Program-made: the position numbers and the translations under genes
Shown here: piece after piece, positions 17,797-26,921 of the stretch
Layout of the letters: every line of letters starts with the position of its first letter
Numbering within the stretch: position 1 is the stretch's first letter
NCBI GenBank assembly: GCA_016714605.1
Contig: JADKDL010000028.1
Span: 1 to 28,488 of the forward strand
Origin: Bacteroidales bacterium
GTDB lineage: Bacteria > Bacteroidota > Bacteroidia > Bacteroidales > UBA1715
DNA: 28,488 nucleotides
Direction of reading: 5' to 3'
Notes under the pieces: generated by a model
Databases searched by the model: none
Told to the model about the DNA's origin: nothing
Seen by the model: only the letters and a program-made list of their open reading frames with translations

Positions 17797-19535
17797 CTAC
17801 TTCTTTTGGTAAAATGAAAAGATACTTGCTCTTGATACAAACCCAAGATATTTTCCATTTTCAATTACGGGTATGTTATACCTGCCCGATGAGTGAATTT
17901 TCTCTACAATCTGTTCGGTAGTTTCATCGGTAGATACTGATGTCTTTGGCGGATACATTATTTCTTTTATTGTTAGATTTTAAAATGTTTGGGCTTAAAT
18001 ATATATTTTTTTGCATCCTCTAAGGTTATAATCCCAATAAGGAAATTTTCACTATCAACCACCGGAAATACATTTCTCTTCGTTTTTTTTATTTTTTCAA
18101 TCAACATCAAAATAGTATCGTCAGGCAACAGTGTTTGAAAATCTTTTTCAATAATAGCTCGCAAGTCAATCTTTGCAAGTATCGACCTGTTTTTGTCATG
18201 GGTAAATAATAAATTGCGTTCAGCAAGTTCAAAATTATAAACCGAATGTTTTATTATTTTTTTACTGATAAGGTAGGCAATTATTGAAGTAATAATAAGA
18301 GGAACAATGAGTCCGTGACCATTAGTTATCTCTACAACAAGAAAGATTCCAGTAAGAGGTGCATGTAATATTCCGGTCATAAAACCCGACATAGCTACCA
18401 AAACAATTACCGCAGTATGTATTTCGGTAAAACCTAATAGAATTAATATTCTTGAAGCCATAAGTCCGGTTACCGCACCTAGAAATAACGACGGTGCAAA
18501 AATACCACCAACGCCACCTATACCAAAGGTTATGTTCGTAACCAGTGTTTTTATTATAAAGGTTAAGAATAAGAGAACAATTAACTGAATTTCTCTATAA
18601 TAGTCGGTAAATATAAAAGTATCATTAATAAAACCACTGTCGTTTGCAATACAACGGTTTATAATTTCATAACCCTCGCCCCATGTAGCAGGGAAAAAGT
18701 AGAATAAGCCAAAAAGAATAATACCACCAATTATGATACGCTTGTAAATGGAACCAAAATTCTTGAATATTCTTTCTGTAGATAAATATATTTTACTAAA
18801 AATAGCAGCATTGAGTCCGGCTATAATACCTAGAATAATAAAAATAGGAATCTGGTTCATATTATAATCTAAAAGACCGGGAAGGCTATAAATAGCAGCC
18901 CTGCCCAGAAAAAAGTATGAAACTGCTAAGCCGGTAATGGAACTGATAAGCAATGGAATGATAGATGAAATTGTCAAGTCCAGCATCAGTATTTCCAAAG
19001 AAAACAAAATAGCAGCAATTGGAGTGTTGAAGATAGCAGCAATAGCAGCAGATGAACCACAGCCAATAAGAATAATGAGTTGCTTAAACTCCAGTTGAAA
19101 ACTTCTGCCCGTAAGCGAACCAATTGTAGCACCTGCCGATGCCGATGGACCTTCTAGTCCGGCAGATCCACCAAAACCAACCGTAATGACACTCAATAAA
19201 CCTGAAGAAAGTAAACTTTTTCTACCCAAAGCCCCATTTTTTCTTGAAATAGCATAGAGTACTTTAGGTATTCCATGTCCGGTTTTTACTTTAAAAACTC
19301 TTTTGGCAAGTATTATTGTAATTATAATTCCAATAATTGGCGTTACACTTAATGTAAGTTTCTGAAAGTCATAATTGAAAATTAAATATTGTAAATAATG
19401 CACAAGGTTTTTCATGCTCACTGCCAACAATCCGGCTATCAATCCGGTAACTATAGATAGTATAAATACAAACTGTTTATCGGTGAGGTATTTCTGTTTA
19501 AAATATAGTATTCTGTTTATAATACTCTTTATCAT
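17797..19535 (-). CDS. ClC-family anion transporter with two CBS domains (frameshifted)
   Basis: Inner-membrane ClC protein for chloride or a related anion. I choose the start MIKSIINRILYF at 19533-19535 over an in-frame upstream ATG at 19655, since the extra 40 residues look unlike ClC. Family motifs: GHGIP (usually GSGIP), the gating-glutamate segment GLEGP, and GIFAP. The inner proton-relay Glu position reads FNTPIAAILFSLEILM, where E. coli has FNAPLAGILFIIEEM. CBS1 ends the first frame (VFPVVDSENFLIGIITLEDA). CBS2 is in another frame (EIMYPPKTSVSTDETTEQIV, then IPVIENGKYLGFVSRASIF) and ends at 17797. The shift is near 17975-17990, in a TTTTAAAA tract. The corrected protein is about 579 residues. 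SulP lies about 50 bases downstream on the same strand, so this may be an anion-transport operon. Confidence 0.87.
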
Positions 19536-19727
19536 GGTAGAATTAAATGGTTTTGTAATATTTATATTTTTGATAATTAATAATTCAAAATAAGAATGTA
19601 CGATTTTTTTAATAATCACCAATTTCAGCTCAATGAAAAATCTTTCAAAATCCAAAGTTTACCGATTGTAAAAGTGAATTTTAAAAGAAATTTAAAGCGC
19701 AGGAAATGGAAGTTTCTTGAGATATCC

Positions 19728-19844
19728 TTATGAATAAGGTGGATAAAATGAAGTGAAGTTTTCAGAAAAGAATAGTTCATTTTTCATTACATCAACACTG
19801 AAATAAGCAAGGTGGTGAAAACCAAATTTATAATGAGATAACAT
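19728..19844 (-). CDS. Possible 38-residue leader ORF upstream of clc
   Basis: Starts at ATG 19842-19844, closely downstream of a consensus TAnnTTTG box, and ends at TAA 19728-19730. The peptide is rich in Phe and Tyr (for example YKFGFHHLAYF, ELFFSENF, FYPPYS). No family is recognised. It could be a leader peptide, a small protein, or chance. Confidence 0.2.
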   Translation of the reverse strand: MLSHYKFGFHHLAYFSVDVMKNELFFSENFTSFYPPYS

Positions 19845-19871
19845 AGTTGTTTTTAGTTTGCAATACAAAGG

Positions 19872-19879
19872 CAAAGGTA
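19872..19879 (-). promoter_or_regulatory. Candidate -7 box for the clc-sulP unit
   Basis: The minus strand reads TACCTTTG, matching TAnnTTTG. It would give a leader of about 330 bases before the chosen clc start, long enough to hold regulation, or it may belong to the short ORF just downstream. Confidence 0.35.
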
Positions 19880-20182
19880 AAAATGATTATGAATAATGCT
19901 TAGTTTTTTTTTATTGTTTTATTAACCGTGTTAGAAATTGAGCTATGTTACCCTCATATCAAATCAAAATCACTTGTAATGCTAATATTATTTATGTCAC
20001 TTTTCAATTGATAAAAATAATGGTATTGTATATTTAGCATGTAAGTATAATGTATGATTTTAAATTATATAGTTCATATAAACAGCGTTTTATGATTTCT
20101 AATTTTCAAATCAAATACAAAAATGCAAACCAGTTTATATTAAACTTTTAACCATTTTCAATCATTGAATAACCAATAATTT

Positions 20183-22665
20183 ATGTTTGACCATAAGGAA
20201 TTTTCCGGTAACAATATCTTTGAATCTAAAGAAATAGCAATTATGACAAATTTAGCTGTTCATAAAAATAAAGGACTAACCAACACTGTTAGCATCAATA
20301 ATACATTAATAAATTTACTTGATTATGCTTTACTCATAATTAATAGTTCTGGCGAAATAGTAGATTACAATTCAAAATTTCTTACCATCATTGGTGCTCC
20401 TGTACCCGATGCACAAACTAATAATTTAACAGAATTAGATGTTTCAGGGCAATTGGAAACTCTATTGAAAAAAGTTATTTTGCCCGAATTTAAAGGTAAT
20501 TTTATAACCCCATTTTTCAAACACGATGGTGGTATTGATACACTAAGATTTGAGCTTTTAAACCAAGCAGATGAAAAATCAACCGAAGATAGATATATAA
20601 AAGTAAGCCTTGCATCAAATAATGAAAATGAAGTACGTCAGTTTGATTTATCAACCTATGAAACCATATTTTACAATAGCAATGCGGTAATGTTTGTGTT
20701 AAATCCAGAAACAGGAAAAATACTCAAAGCAAACGATGCTGCACTGAAATTTTATGGATACACACTCGAAGAGTTTTTGCAATTACAGGTGAACGATATA
20801 AATGTTCTAGATTCTAATGATATAAAATCAAGAATAAATGAGGTACTTAATGATAAACACTATTCTTTCAGTTTTAAGCATAAACTCAAAGACGGTAGTC
20901 TTAAAGATGTGCTGGTGTATTGCAGCAAAATGAATATTCTGGATAAAACATATATATTTTCTATAGTACACGATATAACAGAAAAAAATCAAATTGAAAG
21001 AAAACTCATGCTTCAATCAGACGTTCTCGAAAATATTAACTAGTATATTACAGCTCATAATCTTGATGGCGCAATTATTTATGCCAATCAAAAAGCCAAA
21101 CAATCATTCATGATTTCCGACTATAAAAATGAGTTCGATACCATTATTTTTAAAAAGAAGGAAGTAGTAAGTGTAAAATTAGATAATGAAACAATTGAAG
21201 TAAACCAGCTTTTCAAAATAATAGTAAATAATACATTAAAAACCGATAGTTGGTCGGGCGAAATAGAATTAAATACCAAAGACAATAAAACGTATTTAAT
21301 TGAATGTAAATCGAGAATTATTAAAAATGAAAATAATGAAGCCGGTTCGGTAGTTCTCATCAGTAATGATATTTCAAAACAAAGAGATATCAGACTGCAA
21401 TTACAGCAAAAAAATAATATTCTTAAAACACAAAACAAAGAGTTTTCAAAACTCAACGAAGAATTGCAAGCTAGCTTGAAGCAAATAAAGTTTATCAATA
21501 ATGAATTATATCAGGCAAAGAAAAATGCTGAACAAAGCGACCAATTAAAATCAGCATTTCTTGCAAATATGAGTCATGAAATAAGAACGCCCTAAACGGA
21601 ATTCTGGGCTTTACCGAATTACTCTTGGGCGATAGAGAAGTAGGACCTGTACAGAAAATAAAATATAAGAATATAATAAAAAGAAGTGCATCGGGCTTGC
21701 TGCAAATTATAAATGATATACTCGACATTTCAAGAATAGAAAGCGGACAAATGGAAATTAAACACAAAGAATTTTGTCTCACATCATTACTCACCGACTT
21801 ATATGATATTTACAGCAACAAAATTGCAGAAGTAAACAAACCCGATTTATTCATAAATTATACAAATTTCAATTATAAACAAACATTGTTTTCTGATGAA
21901 AACCGATTGCGACAGGTGCTTTCCAACTTACTTGATAATGCCCTGAAATTCACTGAAAAAGGGCAGATTGAATTCGGCGTAGAGTCTATAGATTATTCAA
22001 AAGTAGTACTATTCGTAAAAGATACAGGCATTGGAATTTCAAAAGAGAATAAAGAAGTTATCTTCAAAAGATTTCAGCAAATTGATTATTCACTTGGCAG
22101 AAACTACGGCGGCAACGGATTAGGATTGTCAATCACAAAGCATTTAGTAGAACTCATGGGAGGTAGCATAAGCTTAGAATCAGAACTACATAATGGTTCT
22201 GTTTTTAAAATTATATTACCATTAAATACTATGCAAGTTTCAAGTAGTAAAAATACTACACAACTTATAGATTCATCAAAAACAAATATACTTTTAGTAG
22301 AAGACGACCCCACCAGTAAACTTTTCATAGAAGAGCTTATGTCCGATTCTGAGTATTTTTTACATTATGCAGAGACAGCACAAATAGCACTCGATATTTT
22401 AAATAAAACAAAAATAGACCTCGTACTCCTAGATATTAGACTTCCCGATATGAACGGATTTGATTTGGCCGTAAGAATAAAACAACACAACCCCCAAACC
22501 TATATTATAGCACAAACTGCCTATGCCATGGAGCATGACAAAAAACGAGCTTTTGATTCAGGTTGTAACGATTTTATTTCAAAACCTATTAATATTGATA
22601 TTTTAAGCAATAAAATTATGCTTGTAACTAATTTAAAAAATAACTCAAAATTTAAGAAGGTATAA
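20183..22665 (+). CDS. Hybrid sensor histidine kinase with PAS domains and receiver (amber codon and frameshift)
   Basis: Membrane-free hybrid kinase: no transmembrane segment is visible, so it likely senses a cytoplasmic cue. Two or three PAS-like domains come first; the second is clear (NAVMFVLNPETGKILKANDAA ... KDGSLKDVLVYC ... IVHDITEKNQ). A TAG at 21041-21043 interrupts ENIN-x-YITAHNLDG, where another PAS begins. A coiled coil then leads to the H-box ANMSHEIRTP; the frame ends there because ACGCCCTAAACGG lacks one C (about 21590). Restoring it gives PLNGILGFTELL. The ATPase motifs follow: NLLDNALKF, DTGIGIS, GGNGLGLSI. The receiver has DDP and phospho-acceptor Asp in VLLDIRLPDMNG. No output domain follows. 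An alternative start is the ATG at 20243 (MTNLAVHKNKG). About 827 codons once corrected. Confidence 0.85.
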
Positions 22666-22959
22666 TTGAAGTAAATCAACGTGAGTTAGCAATATTTGTC
22701 GCACGTCAGGGCGTCAATACGGTGAAAACTGTGCAAGGTGCTGAATACAGAATGTGCAATATACTACCATTTTGCTGTGCTAAGAAAATCATGAATTTTC
22801 TCTACAGCGTCAAATCAAAGTAAAGTAAAGGCGTTACTCTATTATCTTCGTAGATAATAAATTAAATTGAAAAATTTAGAATTGAAAATTATTGGAGTTT
22901 GCCGATAAAGATACTAGAAGTAACAATATAACCTGAAAAAAAGAACATAGAACTAAAAA

Positions 22960-22981
22960 ACGTCAGTGAAGACACTGACGT
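22960..22981. repeat. Perfect palindrome ACGTCAGTG / CACTGACGT
   Basis: Nine-base arms around an AAGA loop. No T-tract follows, so it is not a typical terminator. It may be a repeat-element hairpin or a regulator binding site. Confidence 0.6.
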
Positions 22982-23009
22982 AGGCGGAAGTAACTTTGGA
23001 TTTTAAAAA

Positions 23010-23053
23010 ATCATGTAGATCATAATAATCACAGAAATCAGTGGTTCAGACAA
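23010..23053 (+). repeat. Degenerate 9-bp repeat, ATCA-led units
   Basis: Successive units ATCATGTAG, ATCATAATA, ATCACAGAA and ATCAGTGGT, followed by TCAGACAA. This period-9 pattern resembles intergenic 9-bp repeats known from Bacteroidetes and other environmental genomes. It lies just beyond the 3' end of the minus-strand phosphodiesterase gene. Confidence 0.6.
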
Positions 23054-23061
23054 TTATAATT

Positions 23062-23558
23062 TCAGTTTTGCTGTTTAAATTCTATAATATTCAAATTCTT
23101 TATATCATTTTTATCAATTTCTAAGCTTACCATTGTTCTTACCAAATGAAAGCCATGTTTCCCTATAGCACCCGGATTTATATGTAGAATATTTAATTTT
23201 TTGTCGTATATAACTTTCAGTATGTGGGAGTGACCTGCAATAAATAGTTTAGGTTTGCGTGTAAGTAATTCATTTTAATTCCTTTTGCATATTTGTCTGG
23301 ATATCCACCTATGTGAGTCATAAATACACCTACTTCCTCGCAAGAAAAATGTAGCTCTTTTGCAGTGCAAAGTCTTATTGTTTCATTATCAATATTTCCA
23401 TAAACAGCTTTTATAGGTTTTATTGCTTTCATGGTATCAAATACCTCAATAGAACCTATATCGCCGGCATGCCATACTTCATCTGCCATAGAAATATATT
23501 CCTTCATTCGGTTATCTATATATCCGTGAGTATCTGATAGTATGAGGATTTTTTGCAT
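23062..23558 (-). CDS. YfcE/MJ0936-family metallophosphoesterase (frameshifted)
   Basis: Small calcineurin-like phosphodiesterase, probably acting on phosphodiesters in the cytosol; physiological substrate unknown. The N-terminal part carries the metal-binding motifs ILSDTHG (residues 6-12), HAGDIGS and YGNID, and a THIGGYPDKY segment. The frame ends at 23217 after an indel near 23270 (ATTTTAA). Continuing in another frame gives the rest of the fold: RKPKLFIAGHSHIL with the GHSH metal site and the characteristic NPGAIGKHGFH. The stop is then at 23062-23064. Corrected length is about 165 residues, normal for the family. Most likely one intact gene with one sequence error. Confidence 0.85.
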
Positions 23559-23699
23559 TAGTTGTTGTTTAGTTGCGATGTTTTTTTATGGTTGGAATAT
23601 GTAAAGAATCCAATCATTTTATGTTGACTTTTATCTTATTAGCAAAATTTATTTGTAAAATTGCAGAAAATATTTGAATTATAAATCAGCGTTAATAAA

Positions 23700-24575
23700 A
23701 TGGAAACAAATATATGTGCAGATAAGGCAACTTTGCTTATTTCGTGCAAAGACAATAAAGGAATTGTAGCAAGTGTTACAGAATTTATTTACAAAAACGA
23801 GGGTAATATATTGTATCTAGATCAACATGTTGACCATCATGATGGTTGTTTTTTTATGCGGGCTCAATGGGATTTATGCAATTTTAAAATTCCCAAAGAA
23901 AAAATAGGTGAGTATTTCAATACTTTGATTGCTGAACGTTATAAAATGACATGGAAGCTTCATTTTGCCAATAAAAATATAAGAATGGCTGTTTTTGTTT
24001 CGCACATGCCACACTGTTTGTATGATATTCTTTCTAGAGTGCAGGGCGGTGAATGGAACAATGTAGAAATTCCGCTTATTATTAGTAATCATGATAAGTT
24101 AAAGCATATAGCCGACGAGTTTGGAATACCTTTTCACGTTATCCCTATTACAAAAGAAAACAAAGATGTTCAAGAAGCAAAAGAATTGCAGTTGCTTAAA
24201 GATAATGATATTGACCTCATTGTTTTAGCCAGATATATGCAAGTTGTATCAGACTCTTTTATAAATCATTACCCTAATCAAATCATTAACATACATCATT
24301 CATTTTTACCTGCTTTTCCTGGTGCTAAGCCGTATCATTCGGCTTACGAGAGGGGTGTGAAAATAATAGGTGCTACAAGTCATTATGTAACTCCGGAACT
24401 CGATGAGGGGCCAATTATAGCTCAAGGTGTTGCTGATGTTAATCATAAAAACACCATTACCGATTTGATACATAAAGGTAAAGACCTTGAAAAAATTGTA
24501 CTTTCTAAAGCTATTTGGAATCATTTAGAACGCAAAACCTTTGTTTACAAAAATAAAACAATTGTTTTTGAATAG
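23700..24575 (+). CDS. purU: Formyltetrahydrofolate deformylase
   Basis: Hydrolyses 10-formyl-THF to formate and THF, feeding formate to purine synthesis and balancing one-carbon pools. The N-terminal ACT domain (about 9-85: ATLLISCKDNKGIVASVT) is the regulatory part. The formyltransferase-fold catalytic domain follows from about 93. Catalytic residues: Asn197 and His199 within NIHHSFLPAFPGAKP, and Asp235 in TPELDEGPII. 291 residues, frame intact. Monocistronic, with a bidirectional hairpin terminator downstream. The ATG at 23700 is preceded by an A/T-rich leader. Confidence 0.97.
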   Translation: METNICADKATLLISCKDNKGIVASVTEFIYKNEGNILYLDQHVDHHDGCFFMRAQWDLCNFKIPKEKIGEYFNTLIAERYKMTWKLHFANKNIRMAVFVSHMPHCLYDILSRVQGGEWNNVEIPLIISNHDKLKHIADEFGIPFHVIPITKENKDVQEAKELQLLKDNDIDLIVLARYMQVVSDSFINHYPNQIINIHHSFLPAFPGAKPYHSAYERGVKIIGATSHYVTPELDEGPIIAQGVADVNHKNTITDLIHKGKDLEKIVLSKAIWNHLERKTFVYKNKTIVFE

Positions 24576-24601
24576 TTTAATCAAATTCCTTAGCTTAAAC
24601 A

Positions 24602-24650
24602 TGCGTCTATAGGTGCATATTTATATCTTATGCGCCTATAGACGCATAAG
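24602..24650. terminator. Bidirectional hairpin between purU and the CoA-binding gene
   Basis: Very long stem: TGCGTCTATAGG / CCTATAGACGCA extended by GCATA / TATGC, closing on a short loop, with AT-rich flanks. Placed between convergent genes, so it can serve both, although T-tracts are weak. Confidence 0.7.
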
Positions 24651-24652
24651 AT

Positions 24653-25105
24653 TTATTTTGGAAGTGCGCCGAAAAATTTCTTTATAGATTTATGGAATCC
24701 ATGTATTCCGGTAGGCATGGCAAACATATATACACATTCTCTACTAATAACCTTGATTCCTGCTGCTTGAGCTTTTTCAATGGCTGATTTAGTTTCAGAC
24801 ATTTGCTGTATCCAAATCTGTTTGATGCCCTTATTTATAGCCTCTTCAACTATTTTATCGGTGTCTTTCTTATTATTGCATACAATTAATTTTTCAATTC
24901 CTGAAGGTAATTCAGTTACTGAATTATAGCATTTCTTATTACCAACCTCACTCATAAATGGGTTTACCGGTATTACTTGGTAACCGTTTTTTTCTAAATC
25001 AAGAAACATCTGACTACTATATTTCTTGGTGTTTCTAGAAACTCCGCTAAATGCTATTGGTACATTTTTATCTAAAAAAAGGCTTATTGTATCAAGAGTT
25101 ATCAT
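24653..25105 (-). CDS. CoA-binding domain protein (YccU-like, 150 aa)
   Basis: Single-domain Rossmann-fold protein of the CoA-binding (CoA_binding_2) family. These are small cytosolic proteins whose role is not settled. The sequence shows the expected elements: an N-terminal IAFSGVSRNTKKYSSQMFLDL loop, VIPVNPFMSEV, KLIVCNNKKDTDKIVEEAI, and KQIWIQQM before SRECVYMFA. Length and frame are normal. It is convergent with purU and separated from the lipoprotein gene by a long gene-free stretch. Confidence 0.85.
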   Translation of the reverse strand: MITLDTISLFLDKNVPIAFSGVSRNTKKYSSQMFLDLEKNGYQVIPVNPFMSEVGNKKCYNSVTELPSGIEKLIVCNNKKDTDKIVEEAINKGIKQIWIQQMSETKSAIEKAQAAGIKVISRECVYMFAMPTGIHGFHKSIKKFFGALPK

Positions 25106-25581
25106 ATTACTATTATTAAATGGTTGAATGTTAGATAAGTAAATCTATAAATTTTATTTTAGAATTCTGTAATTATACAGGTTAAAATAATGTTAATTTA
25201 TAATATTACTTGTAAATACCTGAAAAAAATAATATTAAGAGTATACTATTATCAGTGAACTTAATCTTGTAGTATGTTTCCTACTGATAGCTTGTTATGG
25301 TACTTTTTAATTCTAAAATATACTATTTTAAGCTATTTAATAATGTTTATATATAGTGCAAATTAATAATATTATTTTATTTATAAGGCATGTAACTACT
25401 ATATTTAGGCTACTAATAATTATTGGTTAAAATATTTATAAAGTGTGTATTATGTAATAGTTATATTGTATTGTGTAACGTTTTTCGTTGTTTTATGCTC
25501 CACCTTTGCTAAGTAGAATTAAAATGAGAATTTGAAATGTTACTTATGAGATTTTCTACTGAAACTAAAACAATAATAAAA
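25106..25581. other. Long AT-rich spacer before the envelope-protein cluster
   Basis: About 475 very AT-rich bases without a recognisable gene. It holds the divergent start region of the CoA-binding gene and the cluster's first gene. A partial promoter box CACCTTTG lies near 25500, about 75 bases before the lipoprotein start. Confidence 0.6.
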
Positions 25582-26042
25582 ATGAAAAAATCAATTTTAA
25601 GCTTAACCATTACATCGTTTGTATTGGGATTAATTTTAGTAGGATGCGAAACACCAACAGAAAAAGTTAAGAATGCTCAAGAAGATGCACTTGATGCAAA
25701 AGTTGAAGTAATTGATGCAAAACAAGATTTGAAGAACAACATTAGATTCTGTTGCCGATTATCAACAGTTTAAAAAAGAGTCGGAAGAGCGTTTGGCAGC
25801 ACATGAAAAAAACGTAGCTGAATTTAGAGCTCGTATTGCTAAAGAGAAAAGAGAAAATAAGGCTGAGTATGATGAAAAACTTGCTGAACTTGATGCTAAG
25901 ACAACTGACATGAAAAGAAAATTGGCCGATTTTAAAGAAAATGGTCAAGATTCATGGAAAACTTTTTCAGGAAGAGTTTAATCATGATATGAATATGATT
26001 GGAGATGCATTTAGTGATTTAACTAAAAAAAATGTAAAATAA
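25582..26042 (+). CDS. Coiled-coil stress-type lipoprotein (Sll1863-like), two frameshifts
   Basis: Start MKKSILSL at 25582 rather than 25537, because it is followed directly by a lipoprotein signal with lipobox LVGC. The rest is a long charged helix resembling the Sll1863-type stress family: KVKNAQEDALDAKVEVIDAKQ, then (next frame) SVADYQQFKKESEERLAAHE, EFRARIAKEKRENKAEYDEK, ELDAKTTDMKRKLADFKEN and finally (third frame) EEFNHDMNMIGDAFSDLTKK. Two indels are needed, near 25740 and in the TTTTT at 25963-25967 (ACTTTTTCAGGAAGAG restores TFQEEF when one T is removed). Corrected length is about 153 residues, so the lesions are probably sequence errors. It begins the envelope cluster that runs to 28335. 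Confidence 0.8.
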
Positions 26043-26088
26043 ATTAAAATAATCTATTTGATTGAAATAGAATAAATTGATGAAACAC

Positions 26089-26114
26089 TTAAGGGTGAGG
26101 GTTCTCGCTCTTAA
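26089..26114 (+). terminator. Hairpin after the lipoprotein gene
   Basis: TTAAGGGTGAG pairs with CTCGCTCTTAA through two G-U wobbles around a GGTT loop, 47 bases after the lipoprotein stop. No strong T-tract follows, so it may attenuate or stabilise the transcript rather than terminate it. Confidence 0.4.
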
Positions 26115-26178
26115 ATAGTTGTAATTTTTAAATTGCAAACTTGTTGCATCATAATTTATAAATTTAAAAATAATACGT

Positions 26179-26738
26179 ATGAAAAAATTAATAATATTAT
26201 TCGGTATTTCGCTTGCTTTAGCAGGAAGTATCAATGCTCAGAATAATGATTTAGTTAGTTAGAGATGATAGGATAGATGCAAGAGGTAAACTTCAAATGG
26301 GGTTTAAAGTAGCTTTTTGGTATTCAGTCTGCAATAATGTTTTCTCAGAAAGGCTTTATTGGTTCGGGTAGAATTTTAGGTGTGCCTTATGAATTGACCA
26401 GAAGAACTAACTACATTGAAATTCCTATTTTGTTTCAATTTAAACCTATTCCATTTTTAACCATAGTTGGTGGTCCTCAGTACTCTTTTTTGATTAAACA
26501 GAGAGATGTTTATGGAGCTAGTTTTACAACTTTTATTTATGAAGATGAATTTAATGATGAAAATATTCGCAAGAGCACTTTAGGTTTCTTGACCGGGCTT
26601 GATATTAACATCAAGAATTTTGTTCTCGGTGCTAGAGTAGGTTGGGATTTTATGAATAATAACGGAAATGGTGCTACTACAACTCCTCGATACAAAAATG
26701 TTTGGTCGTAAGTAACGGTTGGTTATCGTTTATATTAA
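26179..26738 (+). CDS. PorT-like outer-membrane beta-barrel protein, broken by indels and a stop
   Basis: Start MKKLIILFGISLALAGSINAQ, a signal peptide. Frame is lost at a triple TTAG run (26251-26262), and downstream barrel-like sequence is found in other frames: DARGKLQMGFKVA, then FGIQSAIMFSQKGFIGSG, NYIEIPILFQFKPIPFL, TIVGGPQYSF and FVLGARVGWDF. An in-frame TAA at 26709-26711 (where Gln would fit) precedes VTVGYRLY, the usual C-terminal strand, and the final stop is at 26736-26738. The pattern (strand-turn repeats, aromatic C-terminus, signal peptide) fits the PorT-like porin family. A short part between about 26270 and 26320 seems reduced. At least two indels plus the stop make this the most damaged gene in the window after dnaG and the SIR2 fragment. 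Confidence 0.7.
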
Positions 26739-26921
26739 GGTTTTTAAAATATTTAAATGTATTTGATTATTGATACAGTTCTGCAAGATACTTGCATTTG
26801 ATTTTAGTGTGTAAGCTTGATTTGAATAATTAAAGCAAAATATGTATAAAAGATTAGTTGATTTTTGACTTGCGGAAATTATGTGTTGATATTTAGTTTT
26901 TTACAATAAAAAAAAATAATT

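Larger units (their letters stand above)
19536..20182. other. Spacer upstream of clc and the sensor kinase
   Basis: About 650 bases with no recognised gene. Contains a minus-strand TACCTTTG box (19872-19879) and, just after it, a 38-codon minus-strand ORF. The part nearest the kinase start is plain AT-rich sequence without a clear promoter motif. Confidence 0.6.
22666..23061. other. Repeat-rich spacer after the sensor kinase
   Basis: About 396 bases without a recognised gene. It holds three structured elements: a small hairpin ATTATCT / AGATAAT at 22841-22858, a perfect 9-bp-arm palindrome at 22960-22981, and a 9-bp-period run at 23010-23053. No convincing intrinsic terminator for the kinase is seen. 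Confidence 0.65.

Noticed and set aside
22666..22960. Reading frame after the kinase beginning near VNQRELAIFVARQGVNTVK
   Set aside because: About 50 codons with no start codon near the beginning and no family resemblance; it lies in a repeat-rich spacer and is probably chance.
2680..26711. Stop codon reassignment (TAA or TAG read as Gln)
   Set aside because: Intact genes here end on TAA or TAG at the expected family length (gpmI and prs on TAA, purU on TAG), so ordinary stops are used.
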